Shown here one piece after another: positions 30,290 to 40,815 of a stretch of DNA of 64,000 nt. Under the pieces are notes generated by a model that was given only the letters and a program-made list of their open reading frames with translations, did no database searches and was not told where the DNA came from. Source of the DNA: Ensifer adhaerens (GTDB taxonomy: Bacteria; Pseudomonadota; Alphaproteobacteria; Rhizobiales; Rhizobiaceae); the NCBI RefSeq assembly GCF_013283195.1, contig NZ_JABEKT010000001.1:470795-534794 (forward strand). Direction: 5' to 3'. Both the position numbers and the translations under genes were made by a program. The stretch's first letter is position 1; every line of letters begins with the position of its first letter.

Positions 30290-31432
30290 TCACCGGAATG
30301 TCTTTCTCGGATCGAAGGCATCGCGGGTCGCTTCGCCGACGAAGATCAGCAGCGACAGCATCACCGACATCACGCAGAAGGCCGTTAGCCCGAGCCAGGG
30401 AGCCTGCAGGTTGGATTTGCCCTGGGCGATCATTTCTCCAAGGGAAGGCGAGCCCGGCGGCATACCGAAGCCGAGGAAGTCGAGCGAGGTCAGCGTGGTG
30501 ATCGAGCCCGACAGAATGAACGGCAGGAAGGTGAGCGTCGCCACCATCGCATTCGGCAGCAGGTGCCGGTACATGATCGTGCCGTTGCCGACGCCAAGTG
30601 CACGCGCCGCATTCACATATTCGAAGTTGCGTGCCCGCAGGAACTCGGCGCGCACAACGCCGACGAAACCGACCCAGGAAAAGAGCAGCATGATGCCGAG
30701 CAGGATGAAGAAGCCGGGCGGCAGGATCGCGGCGATGATCAGGAGAATGTAGAGCACCGGCATCGATGACCAGATCTCGATGAAACGCTGCATCAAAAGG
30801 TCGGTCCAACCGCCGAAATAGCCCTGCACCGCACCGGCCGTCACGCCGATGATCGCCGATGCGATGGTGAGCACCAGGCCGAACAGCACCGAGATGCGGA
30901 AGCCGTAGATCATGCGCGCCGTCACGTCGCGCGCCTGGTCGTCGGTGCCGAGCCAGTTGAGATTACCGGCGATGCAGTTGCGGTCGGCCGAGCCTTCCGG
31001 ATAGGCCGAGCAGCGCTCGTCCTTGCTCATCAGCCAGAAGGGCTTTGTCGGCGCCGAATGCGGAATGTTGGAGTTGACCGTCTGGTAGGAGTAACGGATC
31101 GGCGGCCAGACCATCCAGCCGTTGGCCTCGATCTCGTCGCGGATGAAATCCGAGCGGAAGTCGGTCTCGGCGAGGAAGCCGCCGAACTTCTCCTCCGGAT
31201 AATCCACCACCGCAGGAAACAGGATCTCGCCCTTGTAGGAGGCGATGATCGGCCGGTCGTTGGCGATGAACTCGGCAAACAGGCTGAGCACGAACAGCAG
31301 AAGGAAAATCCAGAGCGACCAGTAACCGCGCCGGTTCGCCTTGAAATTCTGCCATCGCCGTTGGTTCACTGGTGAAAGGAAACCGCGTGGCGGGGCCGCA
31401 ACCTGCGTGGCAGTCGGGGTGACGGTGTTCAT
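30290..31432 (-). CDS. yejE: Peptide ABC transporter permease YejE
   Basis: A 380-aa DppC-type permease. An N-terminal helix (about 36-60) is followed by a long periplasmic loop (about 65-160, typical of YejE) and a five-helix permease core with the EAA-like segment NAARALGVGNGTIMYRHLLP. The ATG at 31432 shares its A with the yejB stop codon (TGATG), which decides the start over a GTG one codon earlier. It ends 8 nt before yejF. Confidence 0.93.
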   Translation of the reverse strand: MNTVTPTATQVAAPPRGFLSPVNQRRWQNFKANRRGYWSLWIFLLLFVLSLFAEFIANDRPIIASYKGEILFPAVVDYPEEKFGGFLAETDFRSDFIRDEIEANGWMVWPPIRYSYQTVNSNIPHSAPTKPFWLMSKDERCSAYPEGSADRNCIAGNLNWLGTDDQARDVTARMIYGFRISVLFGLVLTIASAIIGVTAGAVQGYFGGWTDLLMQRFIEIWSSMPVLYILLIIAAILPPGFFILLGIMLLFSWVGFVGVVRAEFLRARNFEYVNAARALGVGNGTIMYRHLLPNAMVATLTFLPFILSGSITTLTSLDFLGFGMPPGSPSLGEMIAQGKSNLQAPWLGLTAFCVMSVMLSLLIFVGEATRDAFDPRKTFR

Positions 31433-32514
31433 CACACGTCCCTCCGCTCGAAGTCGATACGCGGATCGACCCAGGTATAGATCAGGTCGGAGAGCAGGCT
31501 GACGACCAGTCCCATCAGCGAGAAGATGAACAGCGTCGCAAAGACGATCGGATAGTCGCGCTTGACGACGGAATCATAACCGAGCCGGCCAAGGCCATCG
31601 AGCGAGAAGATGTACTCGATCAAAAGCGAACCGGTGAAGAAGGCCGAAATGAAGGCGCTCGGGAACCCGGCGATGATGATCAGCATCGCGTTGCGGAAGA
31701 CGTGGCCATACAGCACCTGGCGGTCGTTAAGGCCCTTGGCCCGTGCTGTCGTCACATACTGTTTCTTGATCTCGTCGATGAACGAATTTTTGGTCAGCAG
31801 CGTCGTCGTTGCAAAGGCCGAAAGCAAGAGCGTGATCAGCGGCAGCGTCATGTGCCAGAAATAGTCGAGGATCTTCTGCCACCAGGGCAATTGCCAGAAA
31901 TTGTCTGAAACGATGCCGCGCAGCGGAAACCAGTCGAGGAACGATCCGCCGGCAAAGACGACGATCAGGAGGATGCCGAACAGGAAGCTCGGAACGGCGT
32001 AGCCGACGATGATGATTCCGGATGTCCACACGTCGAAGGTCGATCCATCAGACACCGCCTTCTTGATGCCGAGCGGGATCGAAATCGCGTAGGAGAACAG
32101 GAGGATCCAAACCCCGAGCGAGATCGAGACCGGCATCTTCTCCTTGATGAGGTCGATGACCGAGGTGTTGCGGAAGAAGCTCTCGCCGAAATCGAAGCGA
32201 ATATAGTTCCACATCATCGTGCCGAAGCGTTCGAGCGGCGGCTTGTCGAAGCCGAACTGCTTTTCGAGCTTGGCGATGAATTCCGGGTCGAGCCCCTGGG
32301 CACCGCGGTACTGGCTGCCCTGATCGCCACCGGCCTGCATCAGGTCGCCGCCGCTGCCGCTCAAGCGGTCGGAGCCGCCGGCGTTGGTCAGGTCGGAGAT
32401 CACCTGCTCGACCGGTCCGCCCGGCGCAAACTGGATGACGGTGAAGGAAATCGCCATGATGCCGACGATCGTCGGGATCATCAAAAGCAGGCGACGCAGG
32501 ATATAGGCACCCAT
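31432..32514 (-). CDS. yejB: Peptide ABC transporter permease YejB
   Basis: A 360-aa DppB-type permease. The N-terminal helix is followed by a periplasmic region of about 100 residues and the permease core; the coupling segment [20 protein letters not shown] is near residue 252-271. It is the first permease after the binding protein, from which it is separated by 183 nt containing a hairpin. Confidence 0.93.
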   Translation of the reverse strand: MGAYILRRLLLMIPTIVGIMAISFTVIQFAPGGPVEQVISDLTNAGGSDRLSGSGGDLMQAGGDQGSQYRGAQGLDPEFIAKLEKQFGFDKPPLERFGTMMWNYIRFDFGESFFRNTSVIDLIKEKMPVSISLGVWILLFSYAISIPLGIKKAVSDGSTFDVWTSGIIIVGYAVPSFLFGILLIVVFAGGSFLDWFPLRGIVSDNFWQLPWWQKILDYFWHMTLPLITLLLSAFATTTLLTKNSFIDEIKKQYVTTARAKGLNDRQVLYGHVFRNAMLIIIAGFPSAFISAFFTGSLLIEYIFSLDGLGRLGYDSVVKRDYPIVFATLFIFSLMGLVVSLLSDLIYTWVDPRIDFERRDV

Positions 32515-32615
32515 CAGGCCAGCCTCTCGATCGACGTGTTGCCGGTGGCCCGGACCCGCGAAGCGTTGGCGTGCGCCCTATGGTGTTTCAATCCTCACGT
32601 CTCCTTGCGGCTCTC

Positions 32616-32632
32616 AGGCCCAAGCCGGGCCT
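32616..32632 (-). other. Intercistronic hairpin between yejA and yejB
   Basis: AGGCCC and GGGCCT pair around a 5-nt loop in the 183-nt space between the binding protein gene and the permease genes. No T run follows on the - strand. In many ABC operons such a hairpin protects the upstream binding-protein mRNA, allowing an excess of binding protein. That role is inferred here. Confidence 0.4.
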
Positions 32633-32697
32633 ATATTCGTTATCAGTGATTCGTTTTTCTGCATTTGGAATCGAGACGGCTTCCGAGTGCAAGGGCT

Positions 32698-34557
32698 TCA
32701 TTTGGCCGTGGCGTTTTTCGACCACCAGGTATCCGGGAAGCCAGTCCCGTAATAGGGGAGCTCCTGTGTCCGGGCGAGGTGGTTCCAATAGGCAACGCGG
32801 ATCGCCTTTGAGTAGAACAGCGGCACGACGTAGTGGTGGGCGAGAAGGACGCGGTCGAGCGCCCGTGTCGTCGCAATCAGTTCGTCGCGGTTCGGCGCGA
32901 AGATGATTCGTCGGATTAGCTCGTCGATCGCCGGGTCGGAAATGCCGACATAGTTTCTCGACCCCGGTTGGTCGACCGAGCCCGAGCCCCAGTAGTCGAG
33001 CTGTTCGTTGCCGGGCACCAGTGTCTGCGCCCAGATTCCGTAGATCATGTCATAGTCGAAGCTTCTGACGCGATTGGTGTATTGCGAATCGTCGACGGTG
33101 CGGATGCGCGCATCGATGCCGATTTTCTTGACGCTGTTGATGAACGGCGTGACCGTGCGCTCAAAGGACGGATTGGACAGAAGCAGCTCGAAGGAGAAGG
33201 GCTCGCCGGTCTTGACGTTCACCAGCCGGTTGCCCTTGAGCTCGTAGCCCGCCTCCTTGAACAGTTCGAGCGCCTTGCGCAGGTTGCCGCGCACCTTCTG
33301 CGGGTCACCGTTCACGGGGTTCTTGTAGGGCGTGGTGAAGACTTCGGCCGGAACCTTGTCCTTCAGCTCCTCAAGGATTTCCTTTTCGCGGCCCTCGGGA
33401 AGGTTTGAGGAAGCAAGCTCGGTGCCCCAGAAATAGCTGTCAACGCGCTGATAGGCGTTGTAGGCGAGATTGCGGTTCAGATCCTCGAAGTCGAAGGCGT
33501 AGTTCAGCGCCTCCCGCACCCGCTGATCCCTGAATTTCTCACGGCGCATATTCGGCACCAAGGCCTGCATGACTCCCGTTGCACGCAACGGATTCTCGAT
33601 CTCCTCGCGGACCACACGGCCGTCCTTCATGGCCGGAAAGTCATAGGCCGTGGCCCAATGGCTTGCGCTACTGTCCTGGTAGAAGTCGACATTGCCGGCG
33701 CGAAAGGCCTCGAACTGCACGTTCCGGTCACCGAAGAACGCGTAGCTGATCGCGCCGAAATTGTGCTGCCCGACATTGACGTTCAGGTCCTTGCCCCAAT
33801 AGTCGTCCCTCAGCTCAAAACGGATCGAGCCACCCGGCTGGAACGAGGCGATCTTGTAGGGGCCGGAGCCCATGACCGGCTCCAGTGTCGTGCGGGCGAT
33901 ATCACGTTTGTTGCCCTTGGCGTCCTGGCCTTCCCACCAATGCTTCGGCACGATGGGGAACTGGCCGAGAATGTTCGGCAGTTCGTGGTTGTTCTTCTCG
34001 TCAAAGCGAAAGGTAACGTCGCGCTCGCCGGTTTTTTCCGCCGAAACCACGTGGCGGTAGTAGTTGGACAGGAGCGGATTGTGCTCTTTCACCATGTTGA
34101 AGGAGAAGATGACATCATCAGGCGTTACCGGCATGCCGTCCGCCCACTTGGCCTCTGCGCGCAGGCGAAACGTGGCCGACGAAATGTCGTCGGGATAGGA
34201 GACGCCCTCGGCAAGCAGGCCGTAAGCGGTGGTAATCTCGTCCTCGGCGGATTTCAGCAGCGTATCGAAGACGAGGGACGCAACACCGCTCGCCGCCTCG
34301 CCTTTGGCGAGGATAGGGTTGAACGTGTCGAACGTGCCGGTCTCCGAGAGCCGTAATTCTCCGCCTTTCGGGGCATCCGGATTGACATAGTCGAAGCGGG
34401 CGAAGCCGTCCTTGTGCTTGGGTTCGCCGATCGACGACGTGCCATTGCGCCAGACCGGCTGTTCTTCGGCATGCGCTGCAGGAGGAAGAAGAACAAGTGC
34501 GGCCGCCAGAAACGACGTCGCGAGGCCAAGTTTCACGGTCCTGCAGAAAATTGGCAT
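32698..34557 (-). CDS. yejA: Periplasmic oligopeptide/muropeptide-binding protein, YejA/YepA-like (SBP family 5)
   Basis: A 619-aa extracellular solute-binding protein. A signal peptide ends at AAHA|EE (about residue 30). The chain follows family 5: LRLSETGTFDTFNP-type opening, WADGMPVTPDDVIFSF (about 140-155) and a C-terminal lobe with NYVGISDPAIDELI. It heads the yejABEF operon. Since Agrobacterium has a YejA relative (YepA) next to yejBEF that binds muropeptides, the ligand may be muropeptides rather than general peptides; sequence by eye cannot separate the two. Confidence 0.9.
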   Translation of the reverse strand: MPIFCRTVKLGLATSFLAAALVLLPPAAHAEEQPVWRNGTSSIGEPKHKDGFARFDYVNPDAPKGGELRLSETGTFDTFNPILAKGEAASGVASLVFDTLLKSAEDEITTAYGLLAEGVSYPDDISSATFRLRAEAKWADGMPVTPDDVIFSFNMVKEHNPLLSNYYRHVVSAEKTGERDVTFRFDEKNNHELPNILGQFPIVPKHWWEGQDAKGNKRDIARTTLEPVMGSGPYKIASFQPGGSIRFELRDDYWGKDLNVNVGQHNFGAISYAFFGDRNVQFEAFRAGNVDFYQDSSASHWATAYDFPAMKDGRVVREEIENPLRATGVMQALVPNMRREKFRDQRVREALNYAFDFEDLNRNLAYNAYQRVDSYFWGTELASSNLPEGREKEILEELKDKVPAEVFTTPYKNPVNGDPQKVRGNLRKALELFKEAGYELKGNRLVNVKTGEPFSFELLLSNPSFERTVTPFINSVKKIGIDARIRTVDDSQYTNRVRSFDYDMIYGIWAQTLVPGNEQLDYWGSGSVDQPGSRNYVGISDPAIDELIRRIIFAPNRDELIATTRALDRVLLAHHYVVPLFYSKAIRVAYWNHLARTQELPYYGTGFPDTWWSKNATAK

Positions 34558-34779
34558 CCAGCCGGTACCCCTTATATTTCAACGTTCTTTTGCGAGAGAA
34601 TAGGCGAAATCGGGCCAAATGACAGGCGCCGCCGCAAATCAGGCGAAATTTTTGCGTCACATCCCGGTGATCCGCAAGGCTGAGGCAAAGGCGGCACCTT
34701 AGGATCAGGGGATATCGGGCATCTCGCACCCATTGCCGGTGCGGTTCGCCCTTGGGGAATGAACGGAACGGAATTGGAC

Positions 34780-35835
34780 ATGGTTGCTGCAATACGACGC
34801 TGTGGCTCGGCGCTTCTGGCGCTCTTGCTCGGAACGAGCGTCTTGATCGCCGATGCCGCCAGCGCAGACGACACGCCGGCCAAGGCGCTGTTTGGCGCCA
34901 AATCACTGCCGGCGCAGATGGCGCCCTCGTCCTACGGTTTCTATGCCAAGGGTTGCCTTGCCGGCGGCGTGGCGATCCCGACGGATGGCCCGACCTGGCA
35001 GGCCATGCGGCTGTCGCGCAACCGTCGCTGGGGCCATCCGCAGATGATCGCGCTGATCGAACAATTCTCCCATGATGCTGCCGAAAAGGTCGGCTGGCCC
35101 GGTCTGCTGCTCGGCGATATCTCGCAGCCGCGCGGCGGCCCCATGCTGTCCGGTCACGCTTCGCACCAGATCGGCCTCGATGCCGATATCTGGCTGACGC
35201 CGATGCCGCAAAGGACCCTGACGGGCCGCGAGCGCGAGGACATTTCCGCGACATCCATGCTGCAGAAGAACAAGTTTCTGACCGTCGATCCGTCGATCTG
35301 GACGCCGTCGCATGCGCGGTTGATCATGCTGGCGGCAAGCTACCCTCAGGTCGAGCGGGTTTTCGTCAATCCGGCGATCAAAAAGAAGCTCTGCGACACC
35401 TGGAACGGCGACCGCTCGGCGCTCGGCAAGGTCAGGCCGATCTATGGCCACGACTATCATTTCCACATCCGCATCAAATGCCCCGAGGGGTCGTCGACCT
35501 GCAAGGACCAGGCGGCGGTGCCGGCCGGCGATGGCTGCGACAAGTCGCTTGCCTGGTGGTTTACCGATGAGCCCTGGGCGAAGCCGAAGAAAAAGCCGGG
35601 CGAAAAGCCGGTGAAGCCCCGCCTCACGACCATGGCCGACCTGCCGAAGGCGTGCACGTTGGTGCTGAACGGCCCAGCGCCGGCCTCTGAGCAAGATGTG
35701 ACCTTTGGAATGGCCTATCGCGCCGCCTCACCGGCACCCGCAGAGCAAGGCATCGAGCAGGTGATCGGCAATGCCGCAAGCGATTTGCCGCCATCTGACG
35801 TGCCGGTGCCGCTGCCGCGTCCGACGCTGCAATAG
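34780..35835 (+). CDS. mepA: Penicillin-insensitive murein endopeptidase MepA
   Basis: A 351-aa periplasmic LAS-type metallopeptidase that cleaves D-Ala-mDAP cross-links in peptidoglycan. A signal peptide ends near ASA|DD (about 26). Zinc ligands are visible in GHASHQIGLDADIWL and in HDYHFHIRIKCP. The C-terminal tail of about 100 residues is Pro/Lys-rich and poorly conserved. ATG 34780 gives a standard signal peptide with GGA at good distance; ATG 34759 adds seven residues, with GGGGA almost touching the start codon. Confidence 0.92.
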   Translation: MVAAIRRCGSALLALLLGTSVLIADAASADDTPAKALFGAKSLPAQMAPSSYGFYAKGCLAGGVAIPTDGPTWQAMRLSRNRRWGHPQMIALIEQFSHDAAEKVGWPGLLLGDISQPRGGPMLSGHASHQIGLDADIWLTPMPQRTLTGREREDISATSMLQKNKFLTVDPSIWTPSHARLIMLAASYPQVERVFVNPAIKKKLCDTWNGDRSALGKVRPIYGHDYHFHIRIKCPEGSSTCKDQAAVPAGDGCDKSLAWWFTDEPWAKPKKKPGEKPVKPRLTTMADLPKACTLVLNGPAPASEQDVTFGMAYRAASPAPAEQGIEQVIGNAASDLPPSDVPVPLPRPTLQ

Positions 35836-35884
35836 GCGTCTTGCCTTGCGGCTTTTCAATCCTGTTACGCTCATGTATACGGCG

Positions 35885-35906
35885 ATCAAATCGATTTAAA
35901 TTTGAT
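35885..35906. promoter_or_regulatory. Nested palindromes upstream of mgsA (LacI-type operator candidate)
   Basis: AAATCGATTT (35888-35897) is a perfect 10-bp palindrome with central CG, the form common in LacI-family operators. It lies inside a wider inverted repeat, ATCAAAT (35885-35891) and ATTTGAT (35900-35906). The site is 15 nt before the mgsA start. No LacI-type gene is in the window. Confidence 0.4.
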
Positions 35907-35920
35907 GGCGGGGAGATGGC

Positions 35921-36301
35921 ATGGCGGATCGGAAATGCGTGGCCCTGATCGCGCACGATCAGAAGAAGGACGATCTTGCCGCCTTTGCCAAGGCAAACGA
36001 AGCGGTCTTTGCGCAGTGGAAGATCGTCGCCACCGGTACGACCGGCGGCCGCGTTCTCGATGTCTGCCCTGGTCTCGATGTCACGCGGCTGAAAAGTGGC
36101 CCGCTCGGCGGCGATCAGCAGATCGGCGCGATGATCGCGACCGGCGATGTCCAGCTGCTGATCTTCTTCGTCGATCCGCTGACGGCGATGCCGCATGATG
36201 TCGACGTCAAGGCGCTGATGCGACTTGCGATCGTCTATGACATCCCGATGGCGCTCAATCGCGCCACAGCCGAGCAGTTGATCGACTTCAACCACAACTG
36301 A
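35921..36301 (+). CDS. mgsA: Methylglyoxal synthase
   Basis: A 126-aa enzyme that turns dihydroxyacetone phosphate into methylglyoxal and phosphate, relieving sugar-phosphate stress. N-terminal [13 protein letters not shown] and the phosphate site VATGTTG (about 37-43) are typical. The active-site region [15 protein letters not shown] (about 61-75) is intact, followed by [14 protein letters not shown]. It lies directly before glucokinase, suggesting shared control of glucose phosphorylation and overflow of triose phosphate. Confidence 0.95.
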   Translation: MADRKCVALIAHDQKKDDLAAFAKANEAVFAQWKIVATGTTGGRVLDVCPGLDVTRLKSGPLGGDQQIGAMIATGDVQLLIFFVDPLTAMPHDVDVKALMRLAIVYDIPMALNRATAEQLIDFNHN

Positions 36302-36349
36302 TAGAGAATTTTTCGAAACCTCACGGCGACGATCAGGATGGACAGTGCG

Positions 36350-37369
36350 ATGCCCGGTGCGAGTGACAACAGCTTTTCCTTTCCGATCCTGATCGGCGAT
36401 ATCGGCGGCACAAATGCGCGCTTTGCCTTGCTGCTCGACGCCTTTGCCGAGCCGAAGCAGCTGCAGCCGATCAAGACAGGCGATTTCGAGACGATCGAAG
36501 AAGCGCTGCAGAAGAGCATCCTCGACAAGACGTCCGTCCAGCCGCGTTCGGCAATCCTCGCGGTCGCCGGTCCGATCAAGGGCGATGAAATCCCGCTGAC
36601 CAATGCCGGCTGGGTGTTACGCCCGAAGGACATGCTCGAAAGCCTTGGCCTTGAGGACGTGCTGATCATCAACGATTTCGAGGCGCAGGCGCTGGCCGTT
36701 GCTGCTCCGGCGGCGGAAGATCTGGTGCAGATCGGCGGTGGCAGCGTCCGCCCTCTGACCTCTCGCGTCGTTCTCGGCCCAGGTACCGGGCTCGGGGTGG
36801 GCGGTCTGGTCTTTGCACAACACACCTGGTTTCCGGTTCCGGGCGAAGGCGGCCACGTCGATATCGGTCCGCGCACGGAGCGCGACTTTCAGATCTGGCC
36901 TTTCCTGGAGCCGATCGAAGGGCGCATGGCCGGCGAGCAGATCCTCTGTGGTCGCGGCATCATGAACCTCTATCGCGCTGTTTGCGCGGCCAATGGTGAA
37001 GAGCCGGTGATGAAGGATCCGGCCGAGGTCACGACAAGCGCGCTGTCCGGCAACGACGCTGCTGCCGTCGAGACCATATCGCTGTTCTCGACCTATCTCG
37101 GGCGGGTGGCCGGCGACATGGCGCTGATCTTCATGGCCCGCGGCGGCGTGTTCCTCGCCGGAGGCATTTCGCAGAAGATCTTGCCGGCGCTGCAAAAACC
37201 GGAATTCCGCGCCGCCTTCGAAGACAAGGCGCCGCACTCCGCTCTGATGAAGACAATTCCGACCTTCGCGGTCATCCATCCGATGGCGGCACTTTCCGGT
37301 TTGGCGGCTTTCGCGCGCACGCCGAGAGACTTCGGTGTTGCAACAGAGGGACGGCGCTGGAGAAGCTGA
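36350..37369 (+). CDS. glk: Glucokinase
   Basis: A 339-aa ATP-dependent glucokinase of the bacterial Glk group (hexokinase/actin fold). Phosphate 1 motif is [12 protein letters not shown] (about 13-24), the glucose-binding segment is INDFEAQA and the adenosine motif is [22 protein letters not shown] marks the C-terminal lobe. ATG 36350 has AGGATGG upstream and is preferred; ATG 36338 adds four residues but leaves no room for a ribosome site. It is the second gene after mgsA. Confidence 0.94.
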   Translation: MPGASDNSFSFPILIGDIGGTNARFALLLDAFAEPKQLQPIKTGDFETIEEALQKSILDKTSVQPRSAILAVAGPIKGDEIPLTNAGWVLRPKDMLESLGLEDVLIINDFEAQALAVAAPAAEDLVQIGGGSVRPLTSRVVLGPGTGLGVGGLVFAQHTWFPVPGEGGHVDIGPRTERDFQIWPFLEPIEGRMAGEQILCGRGIMNLYRAVCAANGEEPVMKDPAEVTTSALSGNDAAAVETISLFSTYLGRVAGDMALIFMARGGVFLAGGISQKILPALQKPEFRAAFEDKAPHSALMKTIPTFAVIHPMAALSGLAAFARTPRDFGVATEGRRWRS

Positions 37370-37480
37370 AGCGGCCGGATCGCGCAAAGACTCGCCAAAG
37401 CCGCATCAAACCACTATAGAGCCCGGGAAAGGTAGCGTCGGCGTCCGACGCACCGCACAGGCTCAGGGAAGACAGGCTTT

Positions 37481-39283
37481 TTGAGCGCTAAAGATAAAAA
37501 ACAGCATACGGTCGATTCCGAAACCATCACCGGAATCCTGAAGCGGGTCATTGCAGAAAACGGTCGCGATCACATCCGCGGCTATGTCTTTGCCATTGGC
37601 TGCCTGGCCGTCGTCGCTGCGACGACCGGCTTTACCGCCTCGATCATGGAGACCGTGATCAATGAGGCCTTTGCCAACAAGAACGCGAGCATCGTGCTGC
37701 TGGTCTGCGGTTCGATCTTTGGCGCTTTCGTGCTGCGCGGCTTTGCCACCTACGGCCAGGCCGTCGCGTTGTCGAAGATCGGCAACAATATCGTCGCAAG
37801 GTACCAGAAGCGGCTCTACGCGCATCTGATGGCGCTCAGCGTCGGCTATTTCAGCGAGCAACGGTCGGCACAGCTTGCGGCCCAGATCAGCCAGAACGTC
37901 AGCGGCATCCGCGACGTGCTCAATCTGACGGTAACGTCGATCGCCCGCGATCTGTTGACCCTGATCGGCCTGATCGGCGTGATGTTCGTCAAGGACTGGT
38001 TGCTGTCGATCATCGTCTTTGTGACGGCGCCGCCTTTGCTTCTGGGCCTGCGGTATGTTTCCAAGCGGCTGCGCTCTGCGACCCGCGAAGCCATCGATGT
38101 CAACAGCCGTGTCCTTGGTGCGATGCAGGAGACGATCCAGGGGATTTCCATCGTCAAGGCCTTCACGATGGAAGGCGAACTGCGCAGCAAGGTCGACGCG
38201 ATCGTCGATCGCGCTGAAAATCGCGCCAACCGGATTGCTCGCCTGAGCGAACGCACGGCGCCGATGACCGAAACTTTTGCGGGCCTCGCCATCTCCAGCG
38301 TGCTTGCATATTCCGCATTCCGGGCAATCTACAACGATGTTCCGCCAGGTGCCTTCTTCGCTTTTGTCGTCGCTCTGTTGATGGCTTATGACCCGGCGCG
38401 ACGGCTGGCCCGCCTTCAGGTGTCGCTGGAGCGCGCTGCGGTCAATGCCCGCATGGTCTACGAGATTCTCGATACCGTTCCGCATCAGCGCGACAAGCCG
38501 GGTGCAAAGCAGCTTACCTTTGATGGCGCGACCGTCGAGCTGCGCGATGTGCGTTTCCGCTACGCCAATGGTGATGAAATCCTGAAGGGTGTCAGCTTCG
38601 TCGCCGAAGGCGGCAAGACCACCGCTCTCGTCGGTCCGTCCGGGGCCGGGAAGTCGACGGTCATCAGCCTCGTTCCACGGTTCTACGATCCGGCCTCCGG
38701 CCAGATCCTGATCGACGGACAGGACATAGCCGATGTGACCAAGCAGTCGTTGCGCAACGGCATCGCCTATGTCTCGCAGCAGCCTTACCTTTTCGAAGGC
38801 TCGATCCGCGACAACATCCGTTACGGTCGTCCGGATGCGACCGATGCGGAAATCGAAGAAGCCGCGCGTCTCGCCTATGCGCATGATTTCATTCTCACCC
38901 AACCGCAGGGTTATGACACCGCGGTCGGCGAGAACGGGGTCACGATGTCCGGCGGTCAGAGGCAGCGGCTGTCGATCGCCCGCGCGCTCGTGCGCAATGC
39001 GCCGATCCTGCTGCTCGACGAGGCGACTTCGGCGCTGGATACCGAGTCTGAGGCGGCCGTACAGAAGGCGCTCGACGAGGCGATGCACGGACGCACGGTG
39101 ATCGTCATCGCCCACCGGCTTTCGACGGTCGTCAATGCCGACAAGATCATCGTCATGAAGGATGGCCTTGTCGTCGAGGAAGGCACGCACGAGGACCTGT
39201 CGCGCCGCCAGGACGGGCTGTACGCGCGCCTGCACAATCTCCAGGGCAAGGTCCCACAGGCGTCGGTCGACGCTGAAATCTAA
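37481..39283 (+). CDS. ABC-type exporter, fused membrane and ATPase domains (MsbA-like)
   Basis: A 600-aa half-transporter that would work as a homodimer in the inner membrane. Six helices span about residues 35-310, and the ATPase domain covers about 345-585 with Walker A GPSGAGKS, the signature [15 protein letters not shown], Walker [13 protein letters not shown] and H-loop IAHRLSTV. The only start keeping the first helix is TTG at 37481 with AGGGA upstream. The layout is that of lipid, glucan or drug exporters; the substrate cannot be read from sequence. Confidence 0.88.
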   Translation: MSAKDKKQHTVDSETITGILKRVIAENGRDHIRGYVFAIGCLAVVAATTGFTASIMETVINEAFANKNASIVLLVCGSIFGAFVLRGFATYGQAVALSKIGNNIVARYQKRLYAHLMALSVGYFSEQRSAQLAAQISQNVSGIRDVLNLTVTSIARDLLTLIGLIGVMFVKDWLLSIIVFVTAPPLLLGLRYVSKRLRSATREAIDVNSRVLGAMQETIQGISIVKAFTMEGELRSKVDAIVDRAENRANRIARLSERTAPMTETFAGLAISSVLAYSAFRAIYNDVPPGAFFAFVVALLMAYDPARRLARLQVSLERAAVNARMVYEILDTVPHQRDKPGAKQLTFDGATVELRDVRFRYANGDEILKGVSFVAEGGKTTALVGPSGAGKSTVISLVPRFYDPASGQILIDGQDIADVTKQSLRNGIAYVSQQPYLFEGSIRDNIRYGRPDATDAEIEEAARLAYAHDFILTQPQGYDTAVGENGVTMSGGQRQRLSIARALVRNAPILLLDEATSALDTESEAAVQKALDEAMHGRTVIVIAHRLSTVVNADKIIVMKDGLVVEEGTHEDLSRRQDGLYARLHNLQGKVPQASVDAEI

Positions 39284-39308
39284 ACGTGAGCAGGAAGGAA
39301 AATCGCCG

Positions 39309-40127
39309 ATGAGCACAACGGACATGAAGCTTGTGGTCGTCGGCGCGGCCGGTCGCATGGGCCAGACGCTGATCCGTATGATCAATGGCATGGATGGCGT
39401 CCGCCTGCATGCGGCGGTGGAGCGTCCAGGCTCGCCTTTCATCGGCCGCGACGCCGGAGAGATCGCCGGTCTCGGATCGATCGGCGTCTCGGTCACCGAC
39501 AAGCCGCTCGAAGCCTTCGTCGAAGCCGAAGGCGTTCTCGATTTCACTTCGCCTGCCGGCACTGTCGAATTTGCCGGCCTGGCCGCGCAGGCACGTATCG
39601 TGCATGTCATCGGCACCACCGGCTGTGGAGCGGACGATGACGCGAAGATCCGTGCCGCCGCGCGTCATGCCCGCATCGTCAAATCGGGCAATATGAGCCT
39701 CGGCGTCAACCTTCTCGGCGTGCTCACGGAGAAGGCGGCGCGTGCCCTTGGTCCGGCTGGCTGGGACATCGAGATCCTCGAGATGCACCACAAGCACAAG
39801 GTGGACGCCCCCTCCGGTACAGCGCTGCTCCTCGGCGAAGCGGCGGCGAAGGGGCGCCGCATTGCCCTTTCGGAAAATTCCGTGCGCGTGCGCGACGGTC
39901 ACACCGGCGCCCGCCCGCAGGGCACGATCGGGTTTGCGACGCTGCGCGGTGGCTCGGTGATCGGCGAACATTCGGTCATTCTCGCCGGCGAAGGGGAGCA
40001 AGTGACCTTGTCCCACAGCGCCACCGACCGCTCGATCTTCGCACGCGGTGCGGTGACTGCAGCGCTCTGGGCGCGGGACCAGAAACCCGGCTTCTACTCC
40101 ATGCTCGATGTTCTCGGGCTCGACTGA
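39309..40127 (+). CDS. dapB: 4-hydroxy-tetrahydrodipicolinate reductase
   Basis: A 272-aa enzyme of lysine and diaminopimelate synthesis. The NAD(P)-binding motif is [12 protein letters not shown] (about 9-20). The active-site segment [15 protein letters not shown] (about 156-170) carries the catalytic His pair and Lys, and GTTG lies between. It starts 25 nt after the exporter gene, with AGGAAGGAAAA in the gap as ribosome site. A longer open frame begins inside the exporter gene but has no ribosome site. Confidence 0.96.
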   Translation: MSTTDMKLVVVGAAGRMGQTLIRMINGMDGVRLHAAVERPGSPFIGRDAGEIAGLGSIGVSVTDKPLEAFVEAEGVLDFTSPAGTVEFAGLAAQARIVHVIGTTGCGADDDAKIRAAARHARIVKSGNMSLGVNLLGVLTEKAARALGPAGWDIEILEMHHKHKVDAPSGTALLLGEAAAKGRRIALSENSVRVRDGHTGARPQGTIGFATLRGGSVIGEHSVILAGEGEQVTLSHSATDRSIFARGAVTAALWARDQKPGFYSMLDVLGLD

Positions 40128-40158
40128 CACCATCTCTATCATCTCAAGGGGAAATCAT

Positions 40159-40794
40159 ATGAGCGGCACCCTCGTCCTCGTCCGGCATGGCCAGAGCGAC
40201 TGGAACCTGAAGAACCTGTTCACCGGCTGGCGTGATCCTGACCTGACCGAGCTTGGCGTCGAAGAAGCCAAGGCCGGCGGCCAGGCGCTCGCCGACTACG
40301 GCATCAAGTTCGACGTCGCCTTTACATCGTCGCTGATCCGCGCTCAGCGTACCTGCCAGTTCGTGCTCGATGCCGTTGGCCAGCCATCGCTCGAAACCAT
40401 CCGCGATCAGGCTCTGAACGAGCGCGACTATGGCGACCTCTCCGGTCTCAACAAGGATGATGCTCGCGAAAAATGGGGCGAAGAGCAGGTGCATATCTGG
40501 CGCCGTTCCTACGACATTCCGCCGCCGGGCGGCGAAAGCCTGCGCGACACCGGCGCCCGCGTATGGCCCTATTACCTGACGGAAATCCTGCCGCGTGTGC
40601 TGGCCGGCGAGAAGGTTCTCGTCGCCGCGCACGGCAACTCGCTGCGTTCGCTGGTCATGGTTCTCGACCGTCTGACCAAGGAAGAAATCCTGAAGCTCAA
40701 TCTCGCGACTGGCGTGCCGATGGTCTACATGCTCAACGCCAATTCGACGGTCGCTTCCAAGGAAGTGCTGGGCGACATGTCGGCCGCGCATTGA
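40159..40794 (+). CDS. gpmA: 2,3-bisphosphoglycerate-dependent phosphoglycerate mutase
   Basis: A 211-aa glycolytic enzyme that interconverts 3- and 2-phosphoglycerate through a phospho-His. The catalytic motif is [10 protein letters not shown] (His at about residue 9), with [10 protein letters not shown] and the second His in AAHGNSLR. It is about 35 residues shorter than the E. coli enzyme, the usual rhizobial form. AAGGGGAAAT precedes the ATG and a terminator follows at once. Confidence 0.95.
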   Translation: MSGTLVLVRHGQSDWNLKNLFTGWRDPDLTELGVEEAKAGGQALADYGIKFDVAFTSSLIRAQRTCQFVLDAVGQPSLETIRDQALNERDYGDLSGLNKDDAREKWGEEQVHIWRRSYDIPPPGGESLRDTGARVWPYYLTEILPRVLAGEKVLVAAHGNSLRSLVMVLDRLTKEEILKLNLATGVPMVYMLNANSTVASKEVLGDMSAAH

Positions 40795-40815
40795 GCCGAG
40801 CATGCATCAACAAGC

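Noticed and set aside
37463-39619. Long - strand open frame opposite the ABC exporter and dapB
   Set aside because: It is antisense to two genes with complete motifs, has no ribosome site and no recognisable domain.
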